Assembly (NCBI RefSeq): GCF_036014175.1
Contig: NZ_CP107917.1
Location: 372,001-436,000 of the forward strand
Direction of reading: 5' to 3'
Origin: Streptomyces sp. NBC_00443
GTDB taxonomy: Bacteria; Actinomycetota; Actinomycetes; Streptomycetales; Streptomycetaceae
DNA length: 64,000 nt
Shown here: in pieces, positions 18,353 through 27,190 of the stretch
How positions within the stretch are numbered: the first letter of the stretch is position 1
Layout: each line of letters opens with the position of its first letter
Made by a program: the position numbers and the translations under genes
Notes under the pieces: generated by a model
The model's input: the letters and a program-made list of their open reading frames with translations, nothing else
Databases searched by the model: none
What the model was told of the DNA's origin: nothing

Positions 18353-19186
18353 TCACCTGTCGTCGGTCGAGTTCGAAACGATCCCGCGCTCGACCTCGCG
18401 CCAGAAGGCAGCGACCCGTGCGTTGAACACGTCCGGGGACTCCTGGAACGGCTGATGAGCCTCCCCCGCCAGGATCTCGAAACGGGCGCCCGGGACGGCG
18501 TCGGCCACGATCCGTCCGAACCGCGGTGGCGTGGCGATGTCCCGTTCGCCGGCCAGGACGAGGGTCGGTGCCGTGATGCCGGGCAGCCGGTCGAGTGTGT
18601 CGTGGGGCGTGAACGCCTCCAATTGACGCTGGAAGGCCTCGGCGGACTGCGCGTACGGGAAGGCGAGCGTTTCCTCGATGAGCCGCTCCACCGTGCCGTC
18701 GGCGTGGGCGCGGGGCGTGTAGATCCACAGAAAGAACGCCTCCAGCATGGCGCGCTCGTCCGGCGCCTGGGTCGCCAGCCACTGCCAGAAGCGGGTCATG
18801 CTGGTGAAGTAGGCGTCCGCTCGGGCCCACGTACTGGTGAGGACGAGGCTACGGACGGCTTCCGGGTGACGGAGCGCCAGCTCCTGCGCAATCGCGCTGC
18901 CGCCCGAGAACGCGACGACATGCGCCCTGTCGACCTGGAACGCACGGAGCAGTTCCGCGGCGTCGTCGGCCATCATCGCCACGGACATGGGCCCGTCGGG
19001 CAGGGGCGTCCGCCCCGACCCCCGGTTGTCGAAGGCGATGACCCGGTACCGGTCCGACAGCCCGTCGAGTTGCGCCTGCCACGCCTCGGCAGGATCGCTC
19101 AGTCCTGCGATCAGCAGGATGCCGGGCCCTTGGCCACGGCTCTCGGTCCAGATCGTGGTTCCGTTGGCTTCCACGTACGTGCCCAT
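18353..19186 (-). CDS. Alpha/beta-fold hydrolase
   Basis: 277 aa. Typical order for the family: ANGTTIWTESRGQGP strand, oxyanion region LLIAGLSDP, DNRGSGRT, nucleophile elbow AFSGGSAIAQ (Ser near 97), acid in LAGERDIATPP, and His in GEAHQPFQE near the C-terminus. The full triad is present, so it should be an active esterase, lactonase or related hydrolase; substrate unknown. ATG 19186 gives the expected N-terminus; upstream in-frame codons lack a ribosome site. Divergent from the DUF1206 gene with about 130 bp between them, room for two promoters. Confidence 0.85.
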   Translation of the reverse strand: MGTYVEANGTTIWTESRGQGPGILLIAGLSDPAEAWQAQLDGLSDRYRVIAFDNRGSGRTPLPDGPMSVAMMADDAAELLRAFQVDRAHVVAFSGGSAIAQELALRHPEAVRSLVLTSTWARADAYFTSMTRFWQWLATQAPDERAMLEAFFLWIYTPRAHADGTVERLIEETLAFPYAQSAEAFQRQLEAFTPHDTLDRLPGITAPTLVLAGERDIATPPRFGRIVADAVPGARFEILAGEAHQPFQESPDVFNARVAAFWREVERGIVSNSTDDR

Positions 19187-19316
19187 GGAAAGCACCTGCC
19201 CCAGGACGCCGACGGCGTCACCGCAGCAGCCCTGACTGACCGGAAATTCCCCTGGCCGGCGGCATGGCGGCGTGTGTGACGGCCGTGCCGGGGCATTCGG
19301 TCTGCCGGGAGGTCTC

Positions 19317-20156
19317 ATGGACACGGGTGCGTTGGCACGGACAGGACGGTTCCGGGCGGAGCGGGCGGCGCGGGGGTCGGTCACCGAGGGGGCGGCGCGG
19401 GCGGGTCTCGCCGCCCGGGGAGTGATCTATCTGCTCGTCGGAGCCCTGGCGCTGCAGATCGCCTTCGGCATCACCGGCGAACAGGCCGACCGCGGTGGGG
19501 CGTTGCAGGAGCTGTCGCACAAGCCCTTCGGTGCTGTACTGCTGTGGGCGCTGGGCATCGGCCTCGTCGGGATGGCCCTGTGGCGGCTGTCCGAGGCGCT
19601 GTTCGGCTCCGTCGGGAAGGACGGCCGTAGCGCGCGCAAGCGACTGCTGGCGACCGTGCGCTTCGCGTTCTACGTCTTCGTCGCCTACTCGGTGCTGTCC
19701 TTCGCGGCGAGCCGGGACCAGAGCGGCGGCGGATCCAGCGACCAGCAGTCGCGGGACGCCACCGCCAGGGCACTGGAGACACCCGCCGGCCAGTGGCTGG
19801 TCGCGGCGGCCGGCATCGGCGTCGTCGTGGCCGGCGGCTGGATCGCCGTACGGGCCGTCCTGCGCAAGTACCACGACAAGCTCAAGCTCGGGCAGCTGAG
19901 CCGCAGGGCACGGCAGCTGGTGGACGTCAGCGGTGTGGTCGGTGGTGTGGCGCGCGGGCTGGTGTTCGCCGTGGCGGGCGTCTTCGCCGTGCGGGCGGCG
20001 ATCGACTACGAGCCCGACCGGGCCAAGGGGCTGGACGACACTCTACGTACATTCGCCGACACTCCGCTCGGCCCGTGGCTGCTGGCCTGCGTCGCAGCCG
20101 GTCTGGTGCTGTTCGGTGTGTTCTCGTTCGCCATGGCTCGCTGGCAACGTGTGTGA
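19317..20156 (+). CDS. DUF1206 integral membrane protein
   Basis: 279 aa with six membrane segments arranged as three similar pairs. Repeated themes such as ARGVIYLLVGALALQIAFG, FAFYVFVAYSVLSF and ARGLVFAVAGVFAVRAAI are typical of the actinobacterial DUF1206 family, whose function is unknown. A charged Ser/Gln/Arg-rich loop (about 131-150) separates the second and third parts. GGGAGGT lies about 4 bases before the ATG. A small hypothetical gene follows 28 bp later and is likely co-transcribed. Confidence 0.85.
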   Translation: MDTGALARTGRFRAERAARGSVTEGAARAGLAARGVIYLLVGALALQIAFGITGEQADRGGALQELSHKPFGAVLLWALGIGLVGMALWRLSEALFGSVGKDGRSARKRLLATVRFAFYVFVAYSVLSFAASRDQSGGGSSDQQSRDATARALETPAGQWLVAAAGIGVVVAGGWIAVRAVLRKYHDKLKLGQLSRRARQLVDVSGVVGGVARGLVFAVAGVFAVRAAIDYEPDRAKGLDDTLRTFADTPLGPWLLACVAAGLVLFGVFSFAMARWQRV

Positions 20157-20184
20157 GCCGCGTCGTGCTGGAAACACGAAGCAG

Positions 20185-20619
20185 ATGAGCGATTCCGAGA
20201 TTCCGAATGGCGACGGCCGGCCCGTGGACGCGTACCTGGACCTCCTGCGCATCCGGATGGACACGGAGGACTACCGCCTTCTGCGGCGCCTGGTGGAACC
20301 GGTCCTCCAGGCGATCGCCGAGGAGCGCCTCTCCGGCCTCGACGTCGCGCTCGACTCCGGGGCCGGCGACGAGCTGCCCCAGGAGGTGCGCGACGAGGCC
20401 GCGCTGGTCATCGCCACCGCTGTCACCGGCCGTATGGACAACGAAGTGGTCGAGATCGATGTCGACGACACCGGTCCGGTCCGCATCGTCACGGACGCGA
20501 CCACCGCCTCCGACCCCGCCCGCCTCAGCGAGATCGCCGACTACATCAGGGAACGACACAGGGAGACAGAAGAGCTGCGGGGCATTGCCGAGGCAAGCGG
20601 GCTGCCCACGGACTTCTGA
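20185..20619 (+). CDS. Hypothetical acidic protein
   Basis: 144 aa, strongly acidic, with no membrane segment or signal. The N-terminal half is helical (DAYLDLLRIRMDTEDYRLLR), the middle a beta-like stretch (EVVEIDVDDTGPVRIVTDA), the end again helical. I do not recognise a family. It sits 28 bp downstream of the DUF1206 gene and ends at a clear terminator hairpin, so the two form an operon. Confidence 0.7.
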   Translation: MSDSEIPNGDGRPVDAYLDLLRIRMDTEDYRLLRRLVEPVLQAIAEERLSGLDVALDSGAGDELPQEVRDEAALVIATAVTGRMDNEVVEIDVDDTGPVRIVTDATTASDPARLSEIADYIRERHRETEELRGIAEASGLPTDF

Positions 20620-20631
20620 GCGGCGGCGGCA

Positions 20632-20667
20632 GCGGCGGGCATCGCCCGATGGGCCCGTGCCCGCCGC
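20632..20667. terminator. Hairpin between convergent genes
   Basis: Ten-base arms GCGGCGGGCA and TGCCCGCCGC enclose a second small palindrome (GGGCCC), 13 bp after the plus-strand stop and 40 bp before the TetR stop. Confidence 0.65.
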
Positions 20668-20708
20668 ACCGCCCCACCCCGCATGGCCCCGAAGCCCGAG
20701 TGCGCGCA

Positions 20709-21377
20709 TTACGAGGCAGGTGCGCTCGGCTCCGAGGACGACCCGTTGTCGCCGCCCGTGCCCAGGACGTCACGTCCGACGGCGAAGAGCCGCGCGCACC
20801 GTTGCGTCATGGCCTCGGGCGACTGGTCGGGATGGTTGATCCACCAGCGGACCAGGGCGGTGCAAAGGCCCCGCCAGGCATGCTTGAGCGCGTCGGCGTC
20901 GAGCGGATCGCCGGCACCGTCCGCGTACACGAGATCGGCTGAACCGATCGCGGCCAGGTCGTCGATGGCACCGCGGTAGTACGCCGCGCGGTCGGCGGCG
21001 TCAGTGCCGGGCGGCAGTGACGCGTCGTACAGGACGAACCATGCCTCGCGCTGCCCGTCCAGAGCCGTGAACAGCCCGTGCAGCACACGCAGGGGCGTGG
21101 ACGGCCCACCGGTGTCGCCCGCAGCCATCGCGGCGCGGATCGCGTCGAGCAGCCGGTCGCCGACCGGGGTCAGGCAGGCGAGGTACAGGTCCTCCTTGCT
21201 GCCGAAGTACTGGTGCACCAGCGGCTTGGTGACACCCACGCGCGCGGCGACGGCCGCCACGGTCGTGGCTTCGTAGCCGTGACGACCGAACTCCTCCGTC
21301 GCCGCGGCCAGGACTTGCTGTTCGCGCGCGGCCCTTGGCACGCCCTTGGTACCGGCCTTGGAGCTCAGTCTTGTCAT
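20709..21377 (-). CDS. TetR family repressor
   Basis: 222 aa. The N-terminal helix-turn-helix (TTVAAVAARVGVTKPLVHQYF, about residues 38-58, then GSKEDLY) is typical TetR; the remaining 150 residues are a helical ligand/dimer domain with a Trp-rich patch (RWWINHPDQSPE). It is divergent from the ADPS-like flavoenzyme gene. A near-perfect inverted repeat lies 11 bp upstream of its own ATG and 25 bp upstream of the flavoenzyme ATG, so it likely represses both genes. Ligand unknown. Confidence 0.88.
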   Translation of the reverse strand: MTRLSSKAGTKGVPRAAREQQVLAAATEEFGRHGYEATTVAAVAARVGVTKPLVHQYFGSKEDLYLACLTPVGDRLLDAIRAAMAAGDTGGPSTPLRVLHGLFTALDGQREAWFVLYDASLPPGTDAADRAAYYRGAIDDLAAIGSADLVYADGAGDPLDADALKHAWRGLCTALVRWWINHPDQSPEAMTQRCARLFAVGRDVLGTGGDNGSSSEPSAPAS

Positions 21378-21387
21378 GGACTCAAAC

Positions 21388-21416
21388 TTACCCTACGGTA
21401 ATTTACCGAAGGGTAA
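21388..21416. promoter_or_regulatory. TetR operator between tetR and the ADPS-like gene
   Basis: Arms TTACCCTACGGTAA and TTACCGAAGGGTAA read as reverse complements with one mismatch. It is an AT-rich island in GC-rich DNA and the only strong dyad in the 63-bp divergent gap, so it probably overlaps both promoters. Confidence 0.7.
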
Positions 21417-21440
21417 ATTCGAGTCACTGGGAGCGCCGCC

Positions 21441-23054
21441 ATGCCCGAGTCCGCGATCCATCCGATCGACCCCGGCGCCTCCCGCCCCCGCTCCTGGTGG
21501 GGCTGGGGCTACACCGACGCCCACCCCGACGACGCCGAATGCGCCGCCCTGGGCGCCCTGCTGCCGGGCACCCTGGCCCGCCCACTGCCGATACCCCGGG
21601 TCTGTGACCTGGCCATCGGCCGCCCCGGCGTGAAGCCGCCGCCCGCCCTGGCGCACCTGGTCACCGACGACCCGGAGGCCCGCGCCGCGCACGCCATGGG
21701 CAAGGCGTACCGCGACGTCATCCGAGCCCTGCGCGGCCGCCCCCGCCGCATCCCCGACCTTGTGGCCCGCCCGACCGACGACCAGGAGGTGGCCGACCTG
21801 CTGGAGTGGGCCGGCGAGCACGGTGTGGCCGTCATCCCCTTCGGCGGCGGCTCCTCAGTGGTCGGCGGCGTGGAGTACCGCGGTGACGCCCACCAGGCTG
21901 TGCTGTCGCTGGATCTGACCTCGATGGACCGGGTCCTGGAGATCGACAGCGCGAGTCGCGCCGCCCGCATCCAGGCAGGGGCCCTCGGTCCCGCACTGGA
22001 GGCACAGCTGCGGCCCCACAACCTCACGCTGCGCCACTTCCCGCAGAGCTTCGAGTTCTCCACCCTCGGCGGCTGGCTGGCCACCCGGGCAGGGGGCCAC
22101 TACGCCACCCTTCACACGCACATCGACGACTTCGTGCAGTCCCTGCGCGTGATCACGCCCGCGGGAGCGGGCAGGTCCTGGCGGCTGCCCGCGTCCGGCG
22201 CCGGACCGTCGCCCGACCGGCTGCTCCTCGGGTCCGAGGGCACGCTCGGCATCATCACCGAGGCATGGATGCGACTGCAGGAGCGCCCCCGGTACAAGGC
22301 CTCGGCGTCGGTGGCCTTCGCCGACTTCCACCGCGCGCTGGACGCGGTGCGCGCGATCGCCCAGTCCGACCTCTTCCCGGCCAACTGTCGTCTGCTCGAC
22401 CCCGGCGAGGCCGCACTGTCCGGCGCCTCGCACGACGGTTCCGCCGTCCTGGTCCTGGGCTTCGAGTCCGCCACCGCCCAGGTCGACGATCGCCTCGCGA
22501 CAGCACTGGACCTGGCTCGCGCCCACGGCGGCCGCGGCGAGGCACCGGCGGCTCACGGCGACGCGCCGGCCGACGGGCCGGTGACCGCCTGGCGCTCGGC
22601 GTTCCTGCGTATGCCCTATCTGCGCGACGGCCTGGCCCGTATGGGCGCCGTGGTCGAAACCTTCGAGACCGCCACCACGTGGGACAGGATCCCCGCCCTG
22701 ATCGAGGCCGTCCGCACGGAAGTCGGCGCCGCCGCGTTGAAGGCCACCGGACACGAGGCCGCCATCAACTGCCGCCTGACGCACGTGTACCCCGACGGCG
22801 CGGCCCCCTATTTCACCGTGGCCGTCGCCGGCCGTCCCGGAGACGAGGTCGAGGTCTGGGACGACATCAAGGCCGTCGTGACCGACCTCCTGCACCGCCA
22901 CCACGCCACGGCCACCCACCACCACGCCGTCGGCCGCGACCACCGCCCCGGCTACGACCTCCAACGCCCGGAGCCCTTCGCGCTGGCCCTGCGCGCCACC
23001 AAGCACGCCCTGGATCCCCGCCACATCCTCAACCCCGGCGTCCTGCTCGACTGA
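21441..23054 (+). CDS. FAD-binding oxidase, alkyldihydroxyacetonephosphate synthase-like
   Basis: 537 aa, full length for the family. The N-terminus has WWGWGYTDAH; the PCMH-type FAD domain shows VIPFGGGSSVVGGVE (about 132-146), HFPQSFEFSTLGGWLATRAGG and LLLGSEGTLGIITEAWMRL; the C-terminus has THHHAVGRDHRPGY and the closing HALDPRHILNPG. In ether-lipid-forming organisms the family swaps an acyl for an alkyl chain on DHAP; bacterial members are often of unknown substrate. Transcribed away from the TetR gene with a shared operator, so it is the likely regulated target. Its ATG lies close behind the operator, suggesting a short leader. Confidence 0.85.
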   Translation: MPESAIHPIDPGASRPRSWWGWGYTDAHPDDAECAALGALLPGTLARPLPIPRVCDLAIGRPGVKPPPALAHLVTDDPEARAAHAMGKAYRDVIRALRGRPRRIPDLVARPTDDQEVADLLEWAGEHGVAVIPFGGGSSVVGGVEYRGDAHQAVLSLDLTSMDRVLEIDSASRAARIQAGALGPALEAQLRPHNLTLRHFPQSFEFSTLGGWLATRAGGHYATLHTHIDDFVQSLRVITPAGAGRSWRLPASGAGPSPDRLLLGSEGTLGIITEAWMRLQERPRYKASASVAFADFHRALDAVRAIAQSDLFPANCRLLDPGEAALSGASHDGSAVLVLGFESATAQVDDRLATALDLARAHGGRGEAPAAHGDAPADGPVTAWRSAFLRMPYLRDGLARMGAVVETFETATTWDRIPALIEAVRTEVGAAALKATGHEAAINCRLTHVYPDGAAPYFTVAVAGRPGDEVEVWDDIKAVVTDLLHRHHATATHHHAVGRDHRPGYDLQRPEPFALALRATKHALDPRHILNPGVLLD

Positions 23055-23055
23055 C

Positions 23056-23080
23056 GGAGGGGCGGCACTCGTGCCCTCCC
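23056..23080. terminator. Hairpin between convergent genes
   Basis: GGAGGG and GGCAC on the left, GTGCC and CTCCC on the right, 2-base loop, immediately after the flavoenzyme stop and 16 bp before the next minus-strand stop. Confidence 0.6.
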
Positions 23081-23095
23081 GCCAGAGGCAGCGCG

Positions 23096-23926
23096 TCAAG
23101 CGGGAGTTCCGGCCCAGGCGTTCAACGCGCGGGCCCGCTGATCACCACGTTCGTCGGCATCGCCGGTCCGGGTGGCCCAGGCCACGTGACCGTCGGGGCG
23201 TACGAGGACTTCGCGCACCCCGTCCAGCTCCGCATGCTCGTCGTACGTGTCGACCCGCACGGCCGTGACCCGGTCGGCGTACCCGGAGTCGACGGCCCTC
23301 TTCGGGCCCTGGTCTCCAGCCGGCGAGAGCAGCACGAATTGGCCCTGGTGGAGCAGCTCGTACACCCGTGTCGCCTCCGAATCCACGGCCTTGAGTCCGA
23401 TGTCGGGCATACGCCGACCCACCAATGGATCGGCGTCCGGGACCTTCGGCGGATAGACGGTGCCGAGCGCTGAAATCTGGTCGGCGAGCCTCCGGTTGAC
23501 CTCCGGCATGCCCAGCAGGTGGTCGAGCAGCCCCCGCAGCGCGGCGCCCGGGCGCTCGTACCGCGGCACGAGCGCCAGCTCCACGAGCAGGGTCTGGACC
23601 TCGGTGTTCTCCGTGACCGACTGTCCGACCGGCCGGCGCTCCGCGTCGTAGCTGTCGAGCAGCCCGGACGGCGCCCGGTCGTTGATGACGGCCGCCAGCT
23701 TCCAGCCCAGGTTCATGGCGTCCTGGAGCCCGGTGTTGAGCCCTTGCCCGGCCGCCGGGAAGTGGATGTGGGCGGCGTCGCCCGCCAGCAGGACGCGGCC
23801 GGAGCGGTAACTCTCCGCAAGCCGCGTCGCGTTGCCGAAACGCGAGAGCCAGCGGGGCTCAGCGATGCCGCAGTCGGAGCCGACGCACGTCAACCCCCGC
23901 CCGAGGACGGCCCGCGCGACTACTCA
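23096..23926 (-). pseudogene. N-terminally truncated FAD-dependent monooxygenase (aromatic hydroxylase type)
   Basis: About 275 readable residues correspond to the C-terminal half of a class A flavin monooxygenase (full members about 480-540 aa). [14 protein letters not shown], then [20 protein letters not shown] (the GD motif), [17 protein letters not shown] and the thioredoxin-like tail ([22 protein letters not shown]) are all present. The FAD Rossmann GxGxxG and the DG motif are missing: an in-frame stop at 23924-23926 closes the frame and nothing resembling the N-terminus lies upstream. A TTG at 23893 could start a 265-residue product, but it could not bind FAD normally. A remnant is the best call. 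Confidence 0.7.
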
Positions 23927-24142
23927 CCAGCACCGACTTCACGCCCCACTTCGAATTCGGACTCGGCCTGCTGACGGAGGGGCTGCGAGTTGCTCGAAGG
24001 CGCTGAGCAGCCAACCGGCAGAAACGACCGGCCCCGGTCCGCCGCGTTCCACTCGATCTTGTCGGGCGGCATACGGTATTCGTGTCCCACGCCCCTTTTC
24101 ACGCCACCGCAGTCAGGCACCGACGGGACAGAGGAGTACGTG

Positions 24143-26032
24143 ATGGGAATGTACGAGGACGTCTTCCGTGCCAGCACGGACGACCCGGAGCGCTTCTGGC
24201 TGACGGCGGCGGAGGGCATCGACTGGGACGTGGCTCCGCAAGCCGCCCTGGACTCCTCGGGCGCACCCTTCTACCGCTGGTTCCCCGACGGGCGCCTGAA
24301 CGTCTGTTTCAACGCACTCGACCGGCACGTCGAAGCCGGCCGCGGCGACCAGCCCGCACTCGTCTACGACTCCCCCGTCACCGGCACCCGACGCACCTAC
24401 ACCTACGCGCAGTTGAGGGACGAGGTGGCGGCCTTCGCCGGAGCGCTCGCGCAGCTCGGCGTGGGGCACGGCGACCGGGTGGTCATCTACATGCCGATGG
24501 TGCCCGAGGCCGCCGTCGCGATGCTGGCCTGCGCGCGCATCGGCGCGGTCCACTCGGTCGTCTTCGGCGGGTTCGCCCCGCACGAGCTGGCCCTCCGCAT
24601 CGACGACGCGGCCCCGAAGGTGGTCGTCTCCGCCTCCTGCGGCGTCGAGGGCAAGCGGGTCATCGCATACAAGCCGCTGCTCGACCGGGCGATCGAACTC
24701 GCCACGCACAAGCCGCAGAAGAGCGTCATCCTGCAACGCCCGCAGGAGCAGGCCGAGTTGGGGCCGGACGACCTCGACTGGGCCGACCTGGTCGCCGCCG
24801 CACCGCCGGCCGACTGCGTTCCCGTCCCTGCCACCGATCCCCTGTACATCCTCTACACGTCCGGAACGACCGGTAAGCCCAAGGGAGTTGTCCGCGACGG
24901 CGGCGGCTATGCGGTCGCGCTGCACTGGTCGATGGGCGCCGTGTACGACGTGGGCCCGGGCGAGACGATGTTCACCGGCTCCGACGTCGGCTGGGTCGTC
25001 GGGCACTCGTACATCGTCTACGCGCCGCTGCTGGTCGGCGCGACGACGGTCCTGTACGAGGGCAAGCCGGTCGGTACCCCGGACGCGGGCCAGTTCTGGC
25101 GCGTCGCCGCCGAGTACCGGGTCAAGACCATGTTCACAGCGCCCACCGCCTTCCGGGCCATCCGCAAGGAGGACCCGAAGGGAGCGTTCACGGCGGAGTA
25201 CGACCTCTCCCACCTGCGCTATCTCTTCCTCGCCGGCGAACGGCTGGACCCCGAGACCTACCACTGGGCGAGCACGCTTCTGGGCGTCCCGGTGATCGAC
25301 CACTGGTGGCAGACCGAGACCGGCTGGCCCATCGTCGCCAACCCGGTCGGCATCGAAGCCGCCCCGCTCAAGCCCGGCTCCCCCACCCGCGCGCTGCCCG
25401 GCTGGGACGTCCGCATCCTCGATCCCTCGGGCGAGCCGACGCCCCCGGGCGTCGACGGCGCGATCGTCGTGAGGCTCCCGCTTCCGCCCGGCGCACTCCC
25501 CACGCTCTGGAACGACGACGACCGCTACGTCGCCTCCTACCTCTCCGCTTTCGACGGCTATTACCTCACCGGAGACAGCGGGCACATCGACGAGGACGGC
25601 TACGTGTTCGTCATGGGCCGCACCGACGACGTCATCAACGTCGCCGGACACCGGTTGTCCACCGGCAGCATGGAAGAGTCCCTGGCGGCCCACCCCGACG
25701 TCGCCGAATGCGCCGTCATCGGCGTCGCCGACGCCCTGAAGGGACAGGTGCCGCGCGGCTTCGTCGTCCTGAAGGCCGGCACCGCCCGCGACCCGGGCGA
25801 GGTCGAGGCCGAACTCGTCCAGCTCGTGCGGGACCGTATCGGCGCCGTCGCCTCCCTCAAGGACGTCACGGTCGTGGCCGCCCTGCCCAAGACCCGCTCG
25901 GGCAAGATCCTGCGCAAGACGATGCGGGGCATCGCCGACGGCCACGACGAACCCATCCCCTCCACCGTGGACGACGCGAGCGTCATCGAGGCCCTGCGGC
26001 CTGTTCTCCGCCGCTCCGGTCACACCTCGTGA
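24143..26032 (+). CDS. prpE: Propionyl-CoA synthetase-like acyl-CoA synthetase
   Basis: 629 aa AMP-forming ligase of the acetyl-/propionyl-CoA synthetase group. It has RTYTYAQL, SVVFGGFAPHELALRIDDA, VEGKRVIAYKPLLDRAIE (a PrpE-like stretch), LYILYTSGTTGKPKG near 236, VIDHWWQTETGWP, YYLTGDSG, GRTDDVINVAGHRLSTG and KTRSGKILRK near the end, whose Lys completes adenylation. It should make propionyl- or another short acyl-CoA in the cytosol. ATG 24143 is chosen because GAGGAG stands 6 bases upstream. Monocistronic; converges with a thioesterase gene. Propionyl-CoA could feed methylmalonyl-CoA metabolism, although the local PKS AT looks malonyl-specific. Confidence 0.88.
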   Translation: MGMYEDVFRASTDDPERFWLTAAEGIDWDVAPQAALDSSGAPFYRWFPDGRLNVCFNALDRHVEAGRGDQPALVYDSPVTGTRRTYTYAQLRDEVAAFAGALAQLGVGHGDRVVIYMPMVPEAAVAMLACARIGAVHSVVFGGFAPHELALRIDDAAPKVVVSASCGVEGKRVIAYKPLLDRAIELATHKPQKSVILQRPQEQAELGPDDLDWADLVAAAPPADCVPVPATDPLYILYTSGTTGKPKGVVRDGGGYAVALHWSMGAVYDVGPGETMFTGSDVGWVVGHSYIVYAPLLVGATTVLYEGKPVGTPDAGQFWRVAAEYRVKTMFTAPTAFRAIRKEDPKGAFTAEYDLSHLRYLFLAGERLDPETYHWASTLLGVPVIDHWWQTETGWPIVANPVGIEAAPLKPGSPTRALPGWDVRILDPSGEPTPPGVDGAIVVRLPLPPGALPTLWNDDDRYVASYLSAFDGYYLTGDSGHIDEDGYVFVMGRTDDVINVAGHRLSTGSMEESLAAHPDVAECAVIGVADALKGQVPRGFVVLKAGTARDPGEVEAELVQLVRDRIGAVASLKDVTVVAALPKTRSGKILRKTMRGIADGHDEPIPSTVDDASVIEALRPVLRRSGHTS

Positions 26033-26075
26033 ACAGCTGCGCCACGGTCCGGACGACGAAGGGCGCCAGTGCCGC

Positions 26076-26594
26076 TCACCCTTGAGCGGGCGGCACCGGG
26101 AACAGCATGCAGCTGCTGGTGGCATGCGCGAGCAGACGATCCTTGGAGTCGACCAACTGCGCCTGCGCCAGCGCGGTTTGACGCCCCTGGCTGACAACCG
26201 TTCCGATGGCGCGCACCGTCCCGGTGTCCACGGTGATCCGCCGCAGGAACTTCACGGTCAGGTCCAGCGAGGTGTACGCCATGCCCTGCGGAAGGGTGGA
26301 CTGGACGGCGCACCCCGCGGCCGAGTCGAGCAGCGTGGCGAAGACGCCGCCGTGCACGCTGCCGATCGGGTTGTAGTGCTCCTCGCCCGGCGTCAGGGAG
26401 AACACCGCTCTGCCGGGTTCCACCTCGGCGAGGGTGAAGTCGAGGGTGTGGCTGACGGGCGGTCCCGGCAGCCGCCCGGCCTGCAGCTCACGCAGGAATT
26501 CGATGCCTGCCATGTGTGCGGCGGCTTCTGCCAGGGGGACGGGATCGTCCCAGTGATACGTACGTGTTCGTCCCACGGTCCAGCGCCTTCCCAT
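26076..26594 (-). CDS. PaaI family hotdog thioesterase
   Basis: 172 aa. The central hotdog motif NPIGSVHGGVFATLLDSAAG (about 82-101) carries the HGG and the Asp used by PaaI thioesterases; LTVKFLR and TALAQAQLVD follow. It should hydrolyse acyl- or aryl-acyl-CoA. Its promoter faces the HxlR regulator gene across a short gap holding an inverted repeat, so it is the likely target of that regulator. A hairpin at 26069-26096 spans its stop. Confidence 0.85.
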   Translation of the reverse strand: MGRRWTVGRTRTYHWDDPVPLAEAAAHMAGIEFLRELQAGRLPGPPVSHTLDFTLAEVEPGRAVFSLTPGEEHYNPIGSVHGGVFATLLDSAAGCAVQSTLPQGMAYTSLDLTVKFLRRITVDTGTVRAIGTVVSQGRQTALAQAQLVDSKDRLLAHATSSCMLFPVPPAQG

Positions 26595-26598
26595 CTGA

Positions 26599-26648
26599 CT
26601 TCGTCCATTGAAGCTAGCCCTGCTTCCACCTGACTGTCAATGACGAAG
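26599..26648. promoter_or_regulatory. Candidate HxlR operator (spaced inverted repeat)
   Basis: CTTCGTCCATTGA (26599-26611) and TCAATGACGAAG (26637-26648) are reverse complements except for one missing base. Their centres are about 37 bp apart in the gap between the divergent thioesterase and HxlR genes. Either two half-sites of one dimer pair or two sites of dyad-related dimers. Confidence 0.5.
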
Positions 26649-26669
26649 CCAGGGCCGTACGATGGGGGG

Positions 26670-27137
26670 ATGGAGTGGCTTGAGGCGAGCACGGAGAACT
26701 GCCCCGTCCAGCGCACGCTCGACGTGGTCGGGGAGAAATGGACGATGCTGATCCTGCGCGACGCCGTCAACGGAGTCCGCCGCTTCGACGACTTCCACCG
26801 CCACATCGGCCTGTCGGAAGCCGTCCTCAGCGACCGCCTGCGCAAGCTGACCTCGGCCGGCATCCTGAAGACCGTCCCCTACCAGGAGCCCGGCAGCCGC
26901 GCCCGCAACGAGTACCGCCTGACCCGCAAGGGCTGGGACCTGTGGCCCGCGCTCATGGCGCTGGGCCAGTGGGGTGAGACGTACATCCTCGACCCCGAGG
27001 ACACCCTGCTGGACATCCGGCACACCGGCTGCGACGCTCCGGTCCGGGTCGTCGTCGAGTGCTCCGCGGAGCACTCCGCCCTCAACCCCTGGGACGTCAC
27101 GGCCCGCCTGGGACCGGGCGCCCGCCGCCGGTCGTGA
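26670..27137 (+). CDS. HxlR family transcriptional regulator
   Basis: 155 aa winged-helix regulator. TENCPVQRTLDVVGEKWTML (8-27) has the conserved Cys and the CPVxRTLDVVGxKW pattern; FDDFHRHIGLSEAVLSDRLRKL is the recognition region, and NEYRLTRKGWDLWPAL the wing and dimer helix. HxlR members with this Cys often sense reactive carbonyls or oxidants. The ATG at 26670 is preferred: it puts the Cys at the usual distance, while the in-frame ATG at 26640 lies inside the inverted repeat. A G-run directly abuts 26670, so the mRNA may be leaderless. Likely controls the divergent thioesterase and itself. Confidence 0.85.
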   Translation: MEWLEASTENCPVQRTLDVVGEKWTMLILRDAVNGVRRFDDFHRHIGLSEAVLSDRLRKLTSAGILKTVPYQEPGSRARNEYRLTRKGWDLWPALMALGQWGETYILDPEDTLLDIRHTGCDAPVRVVVECSAEHSALNPWDVTARLGPGARRRS

Positions 27138-27190
27138 GCCGGCGGCCGGACGTCAGCGGCGCTCACATGTGCCGCTCCCGGCGGGACGCG

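Noticed and set aside
23096-23893. Intact small monooxygenase starting at TTG 23893
   Set aside because: It lacks the FAD-binding Rossmann domain that every functional member needs, and the upstream frame is closed by a stop.
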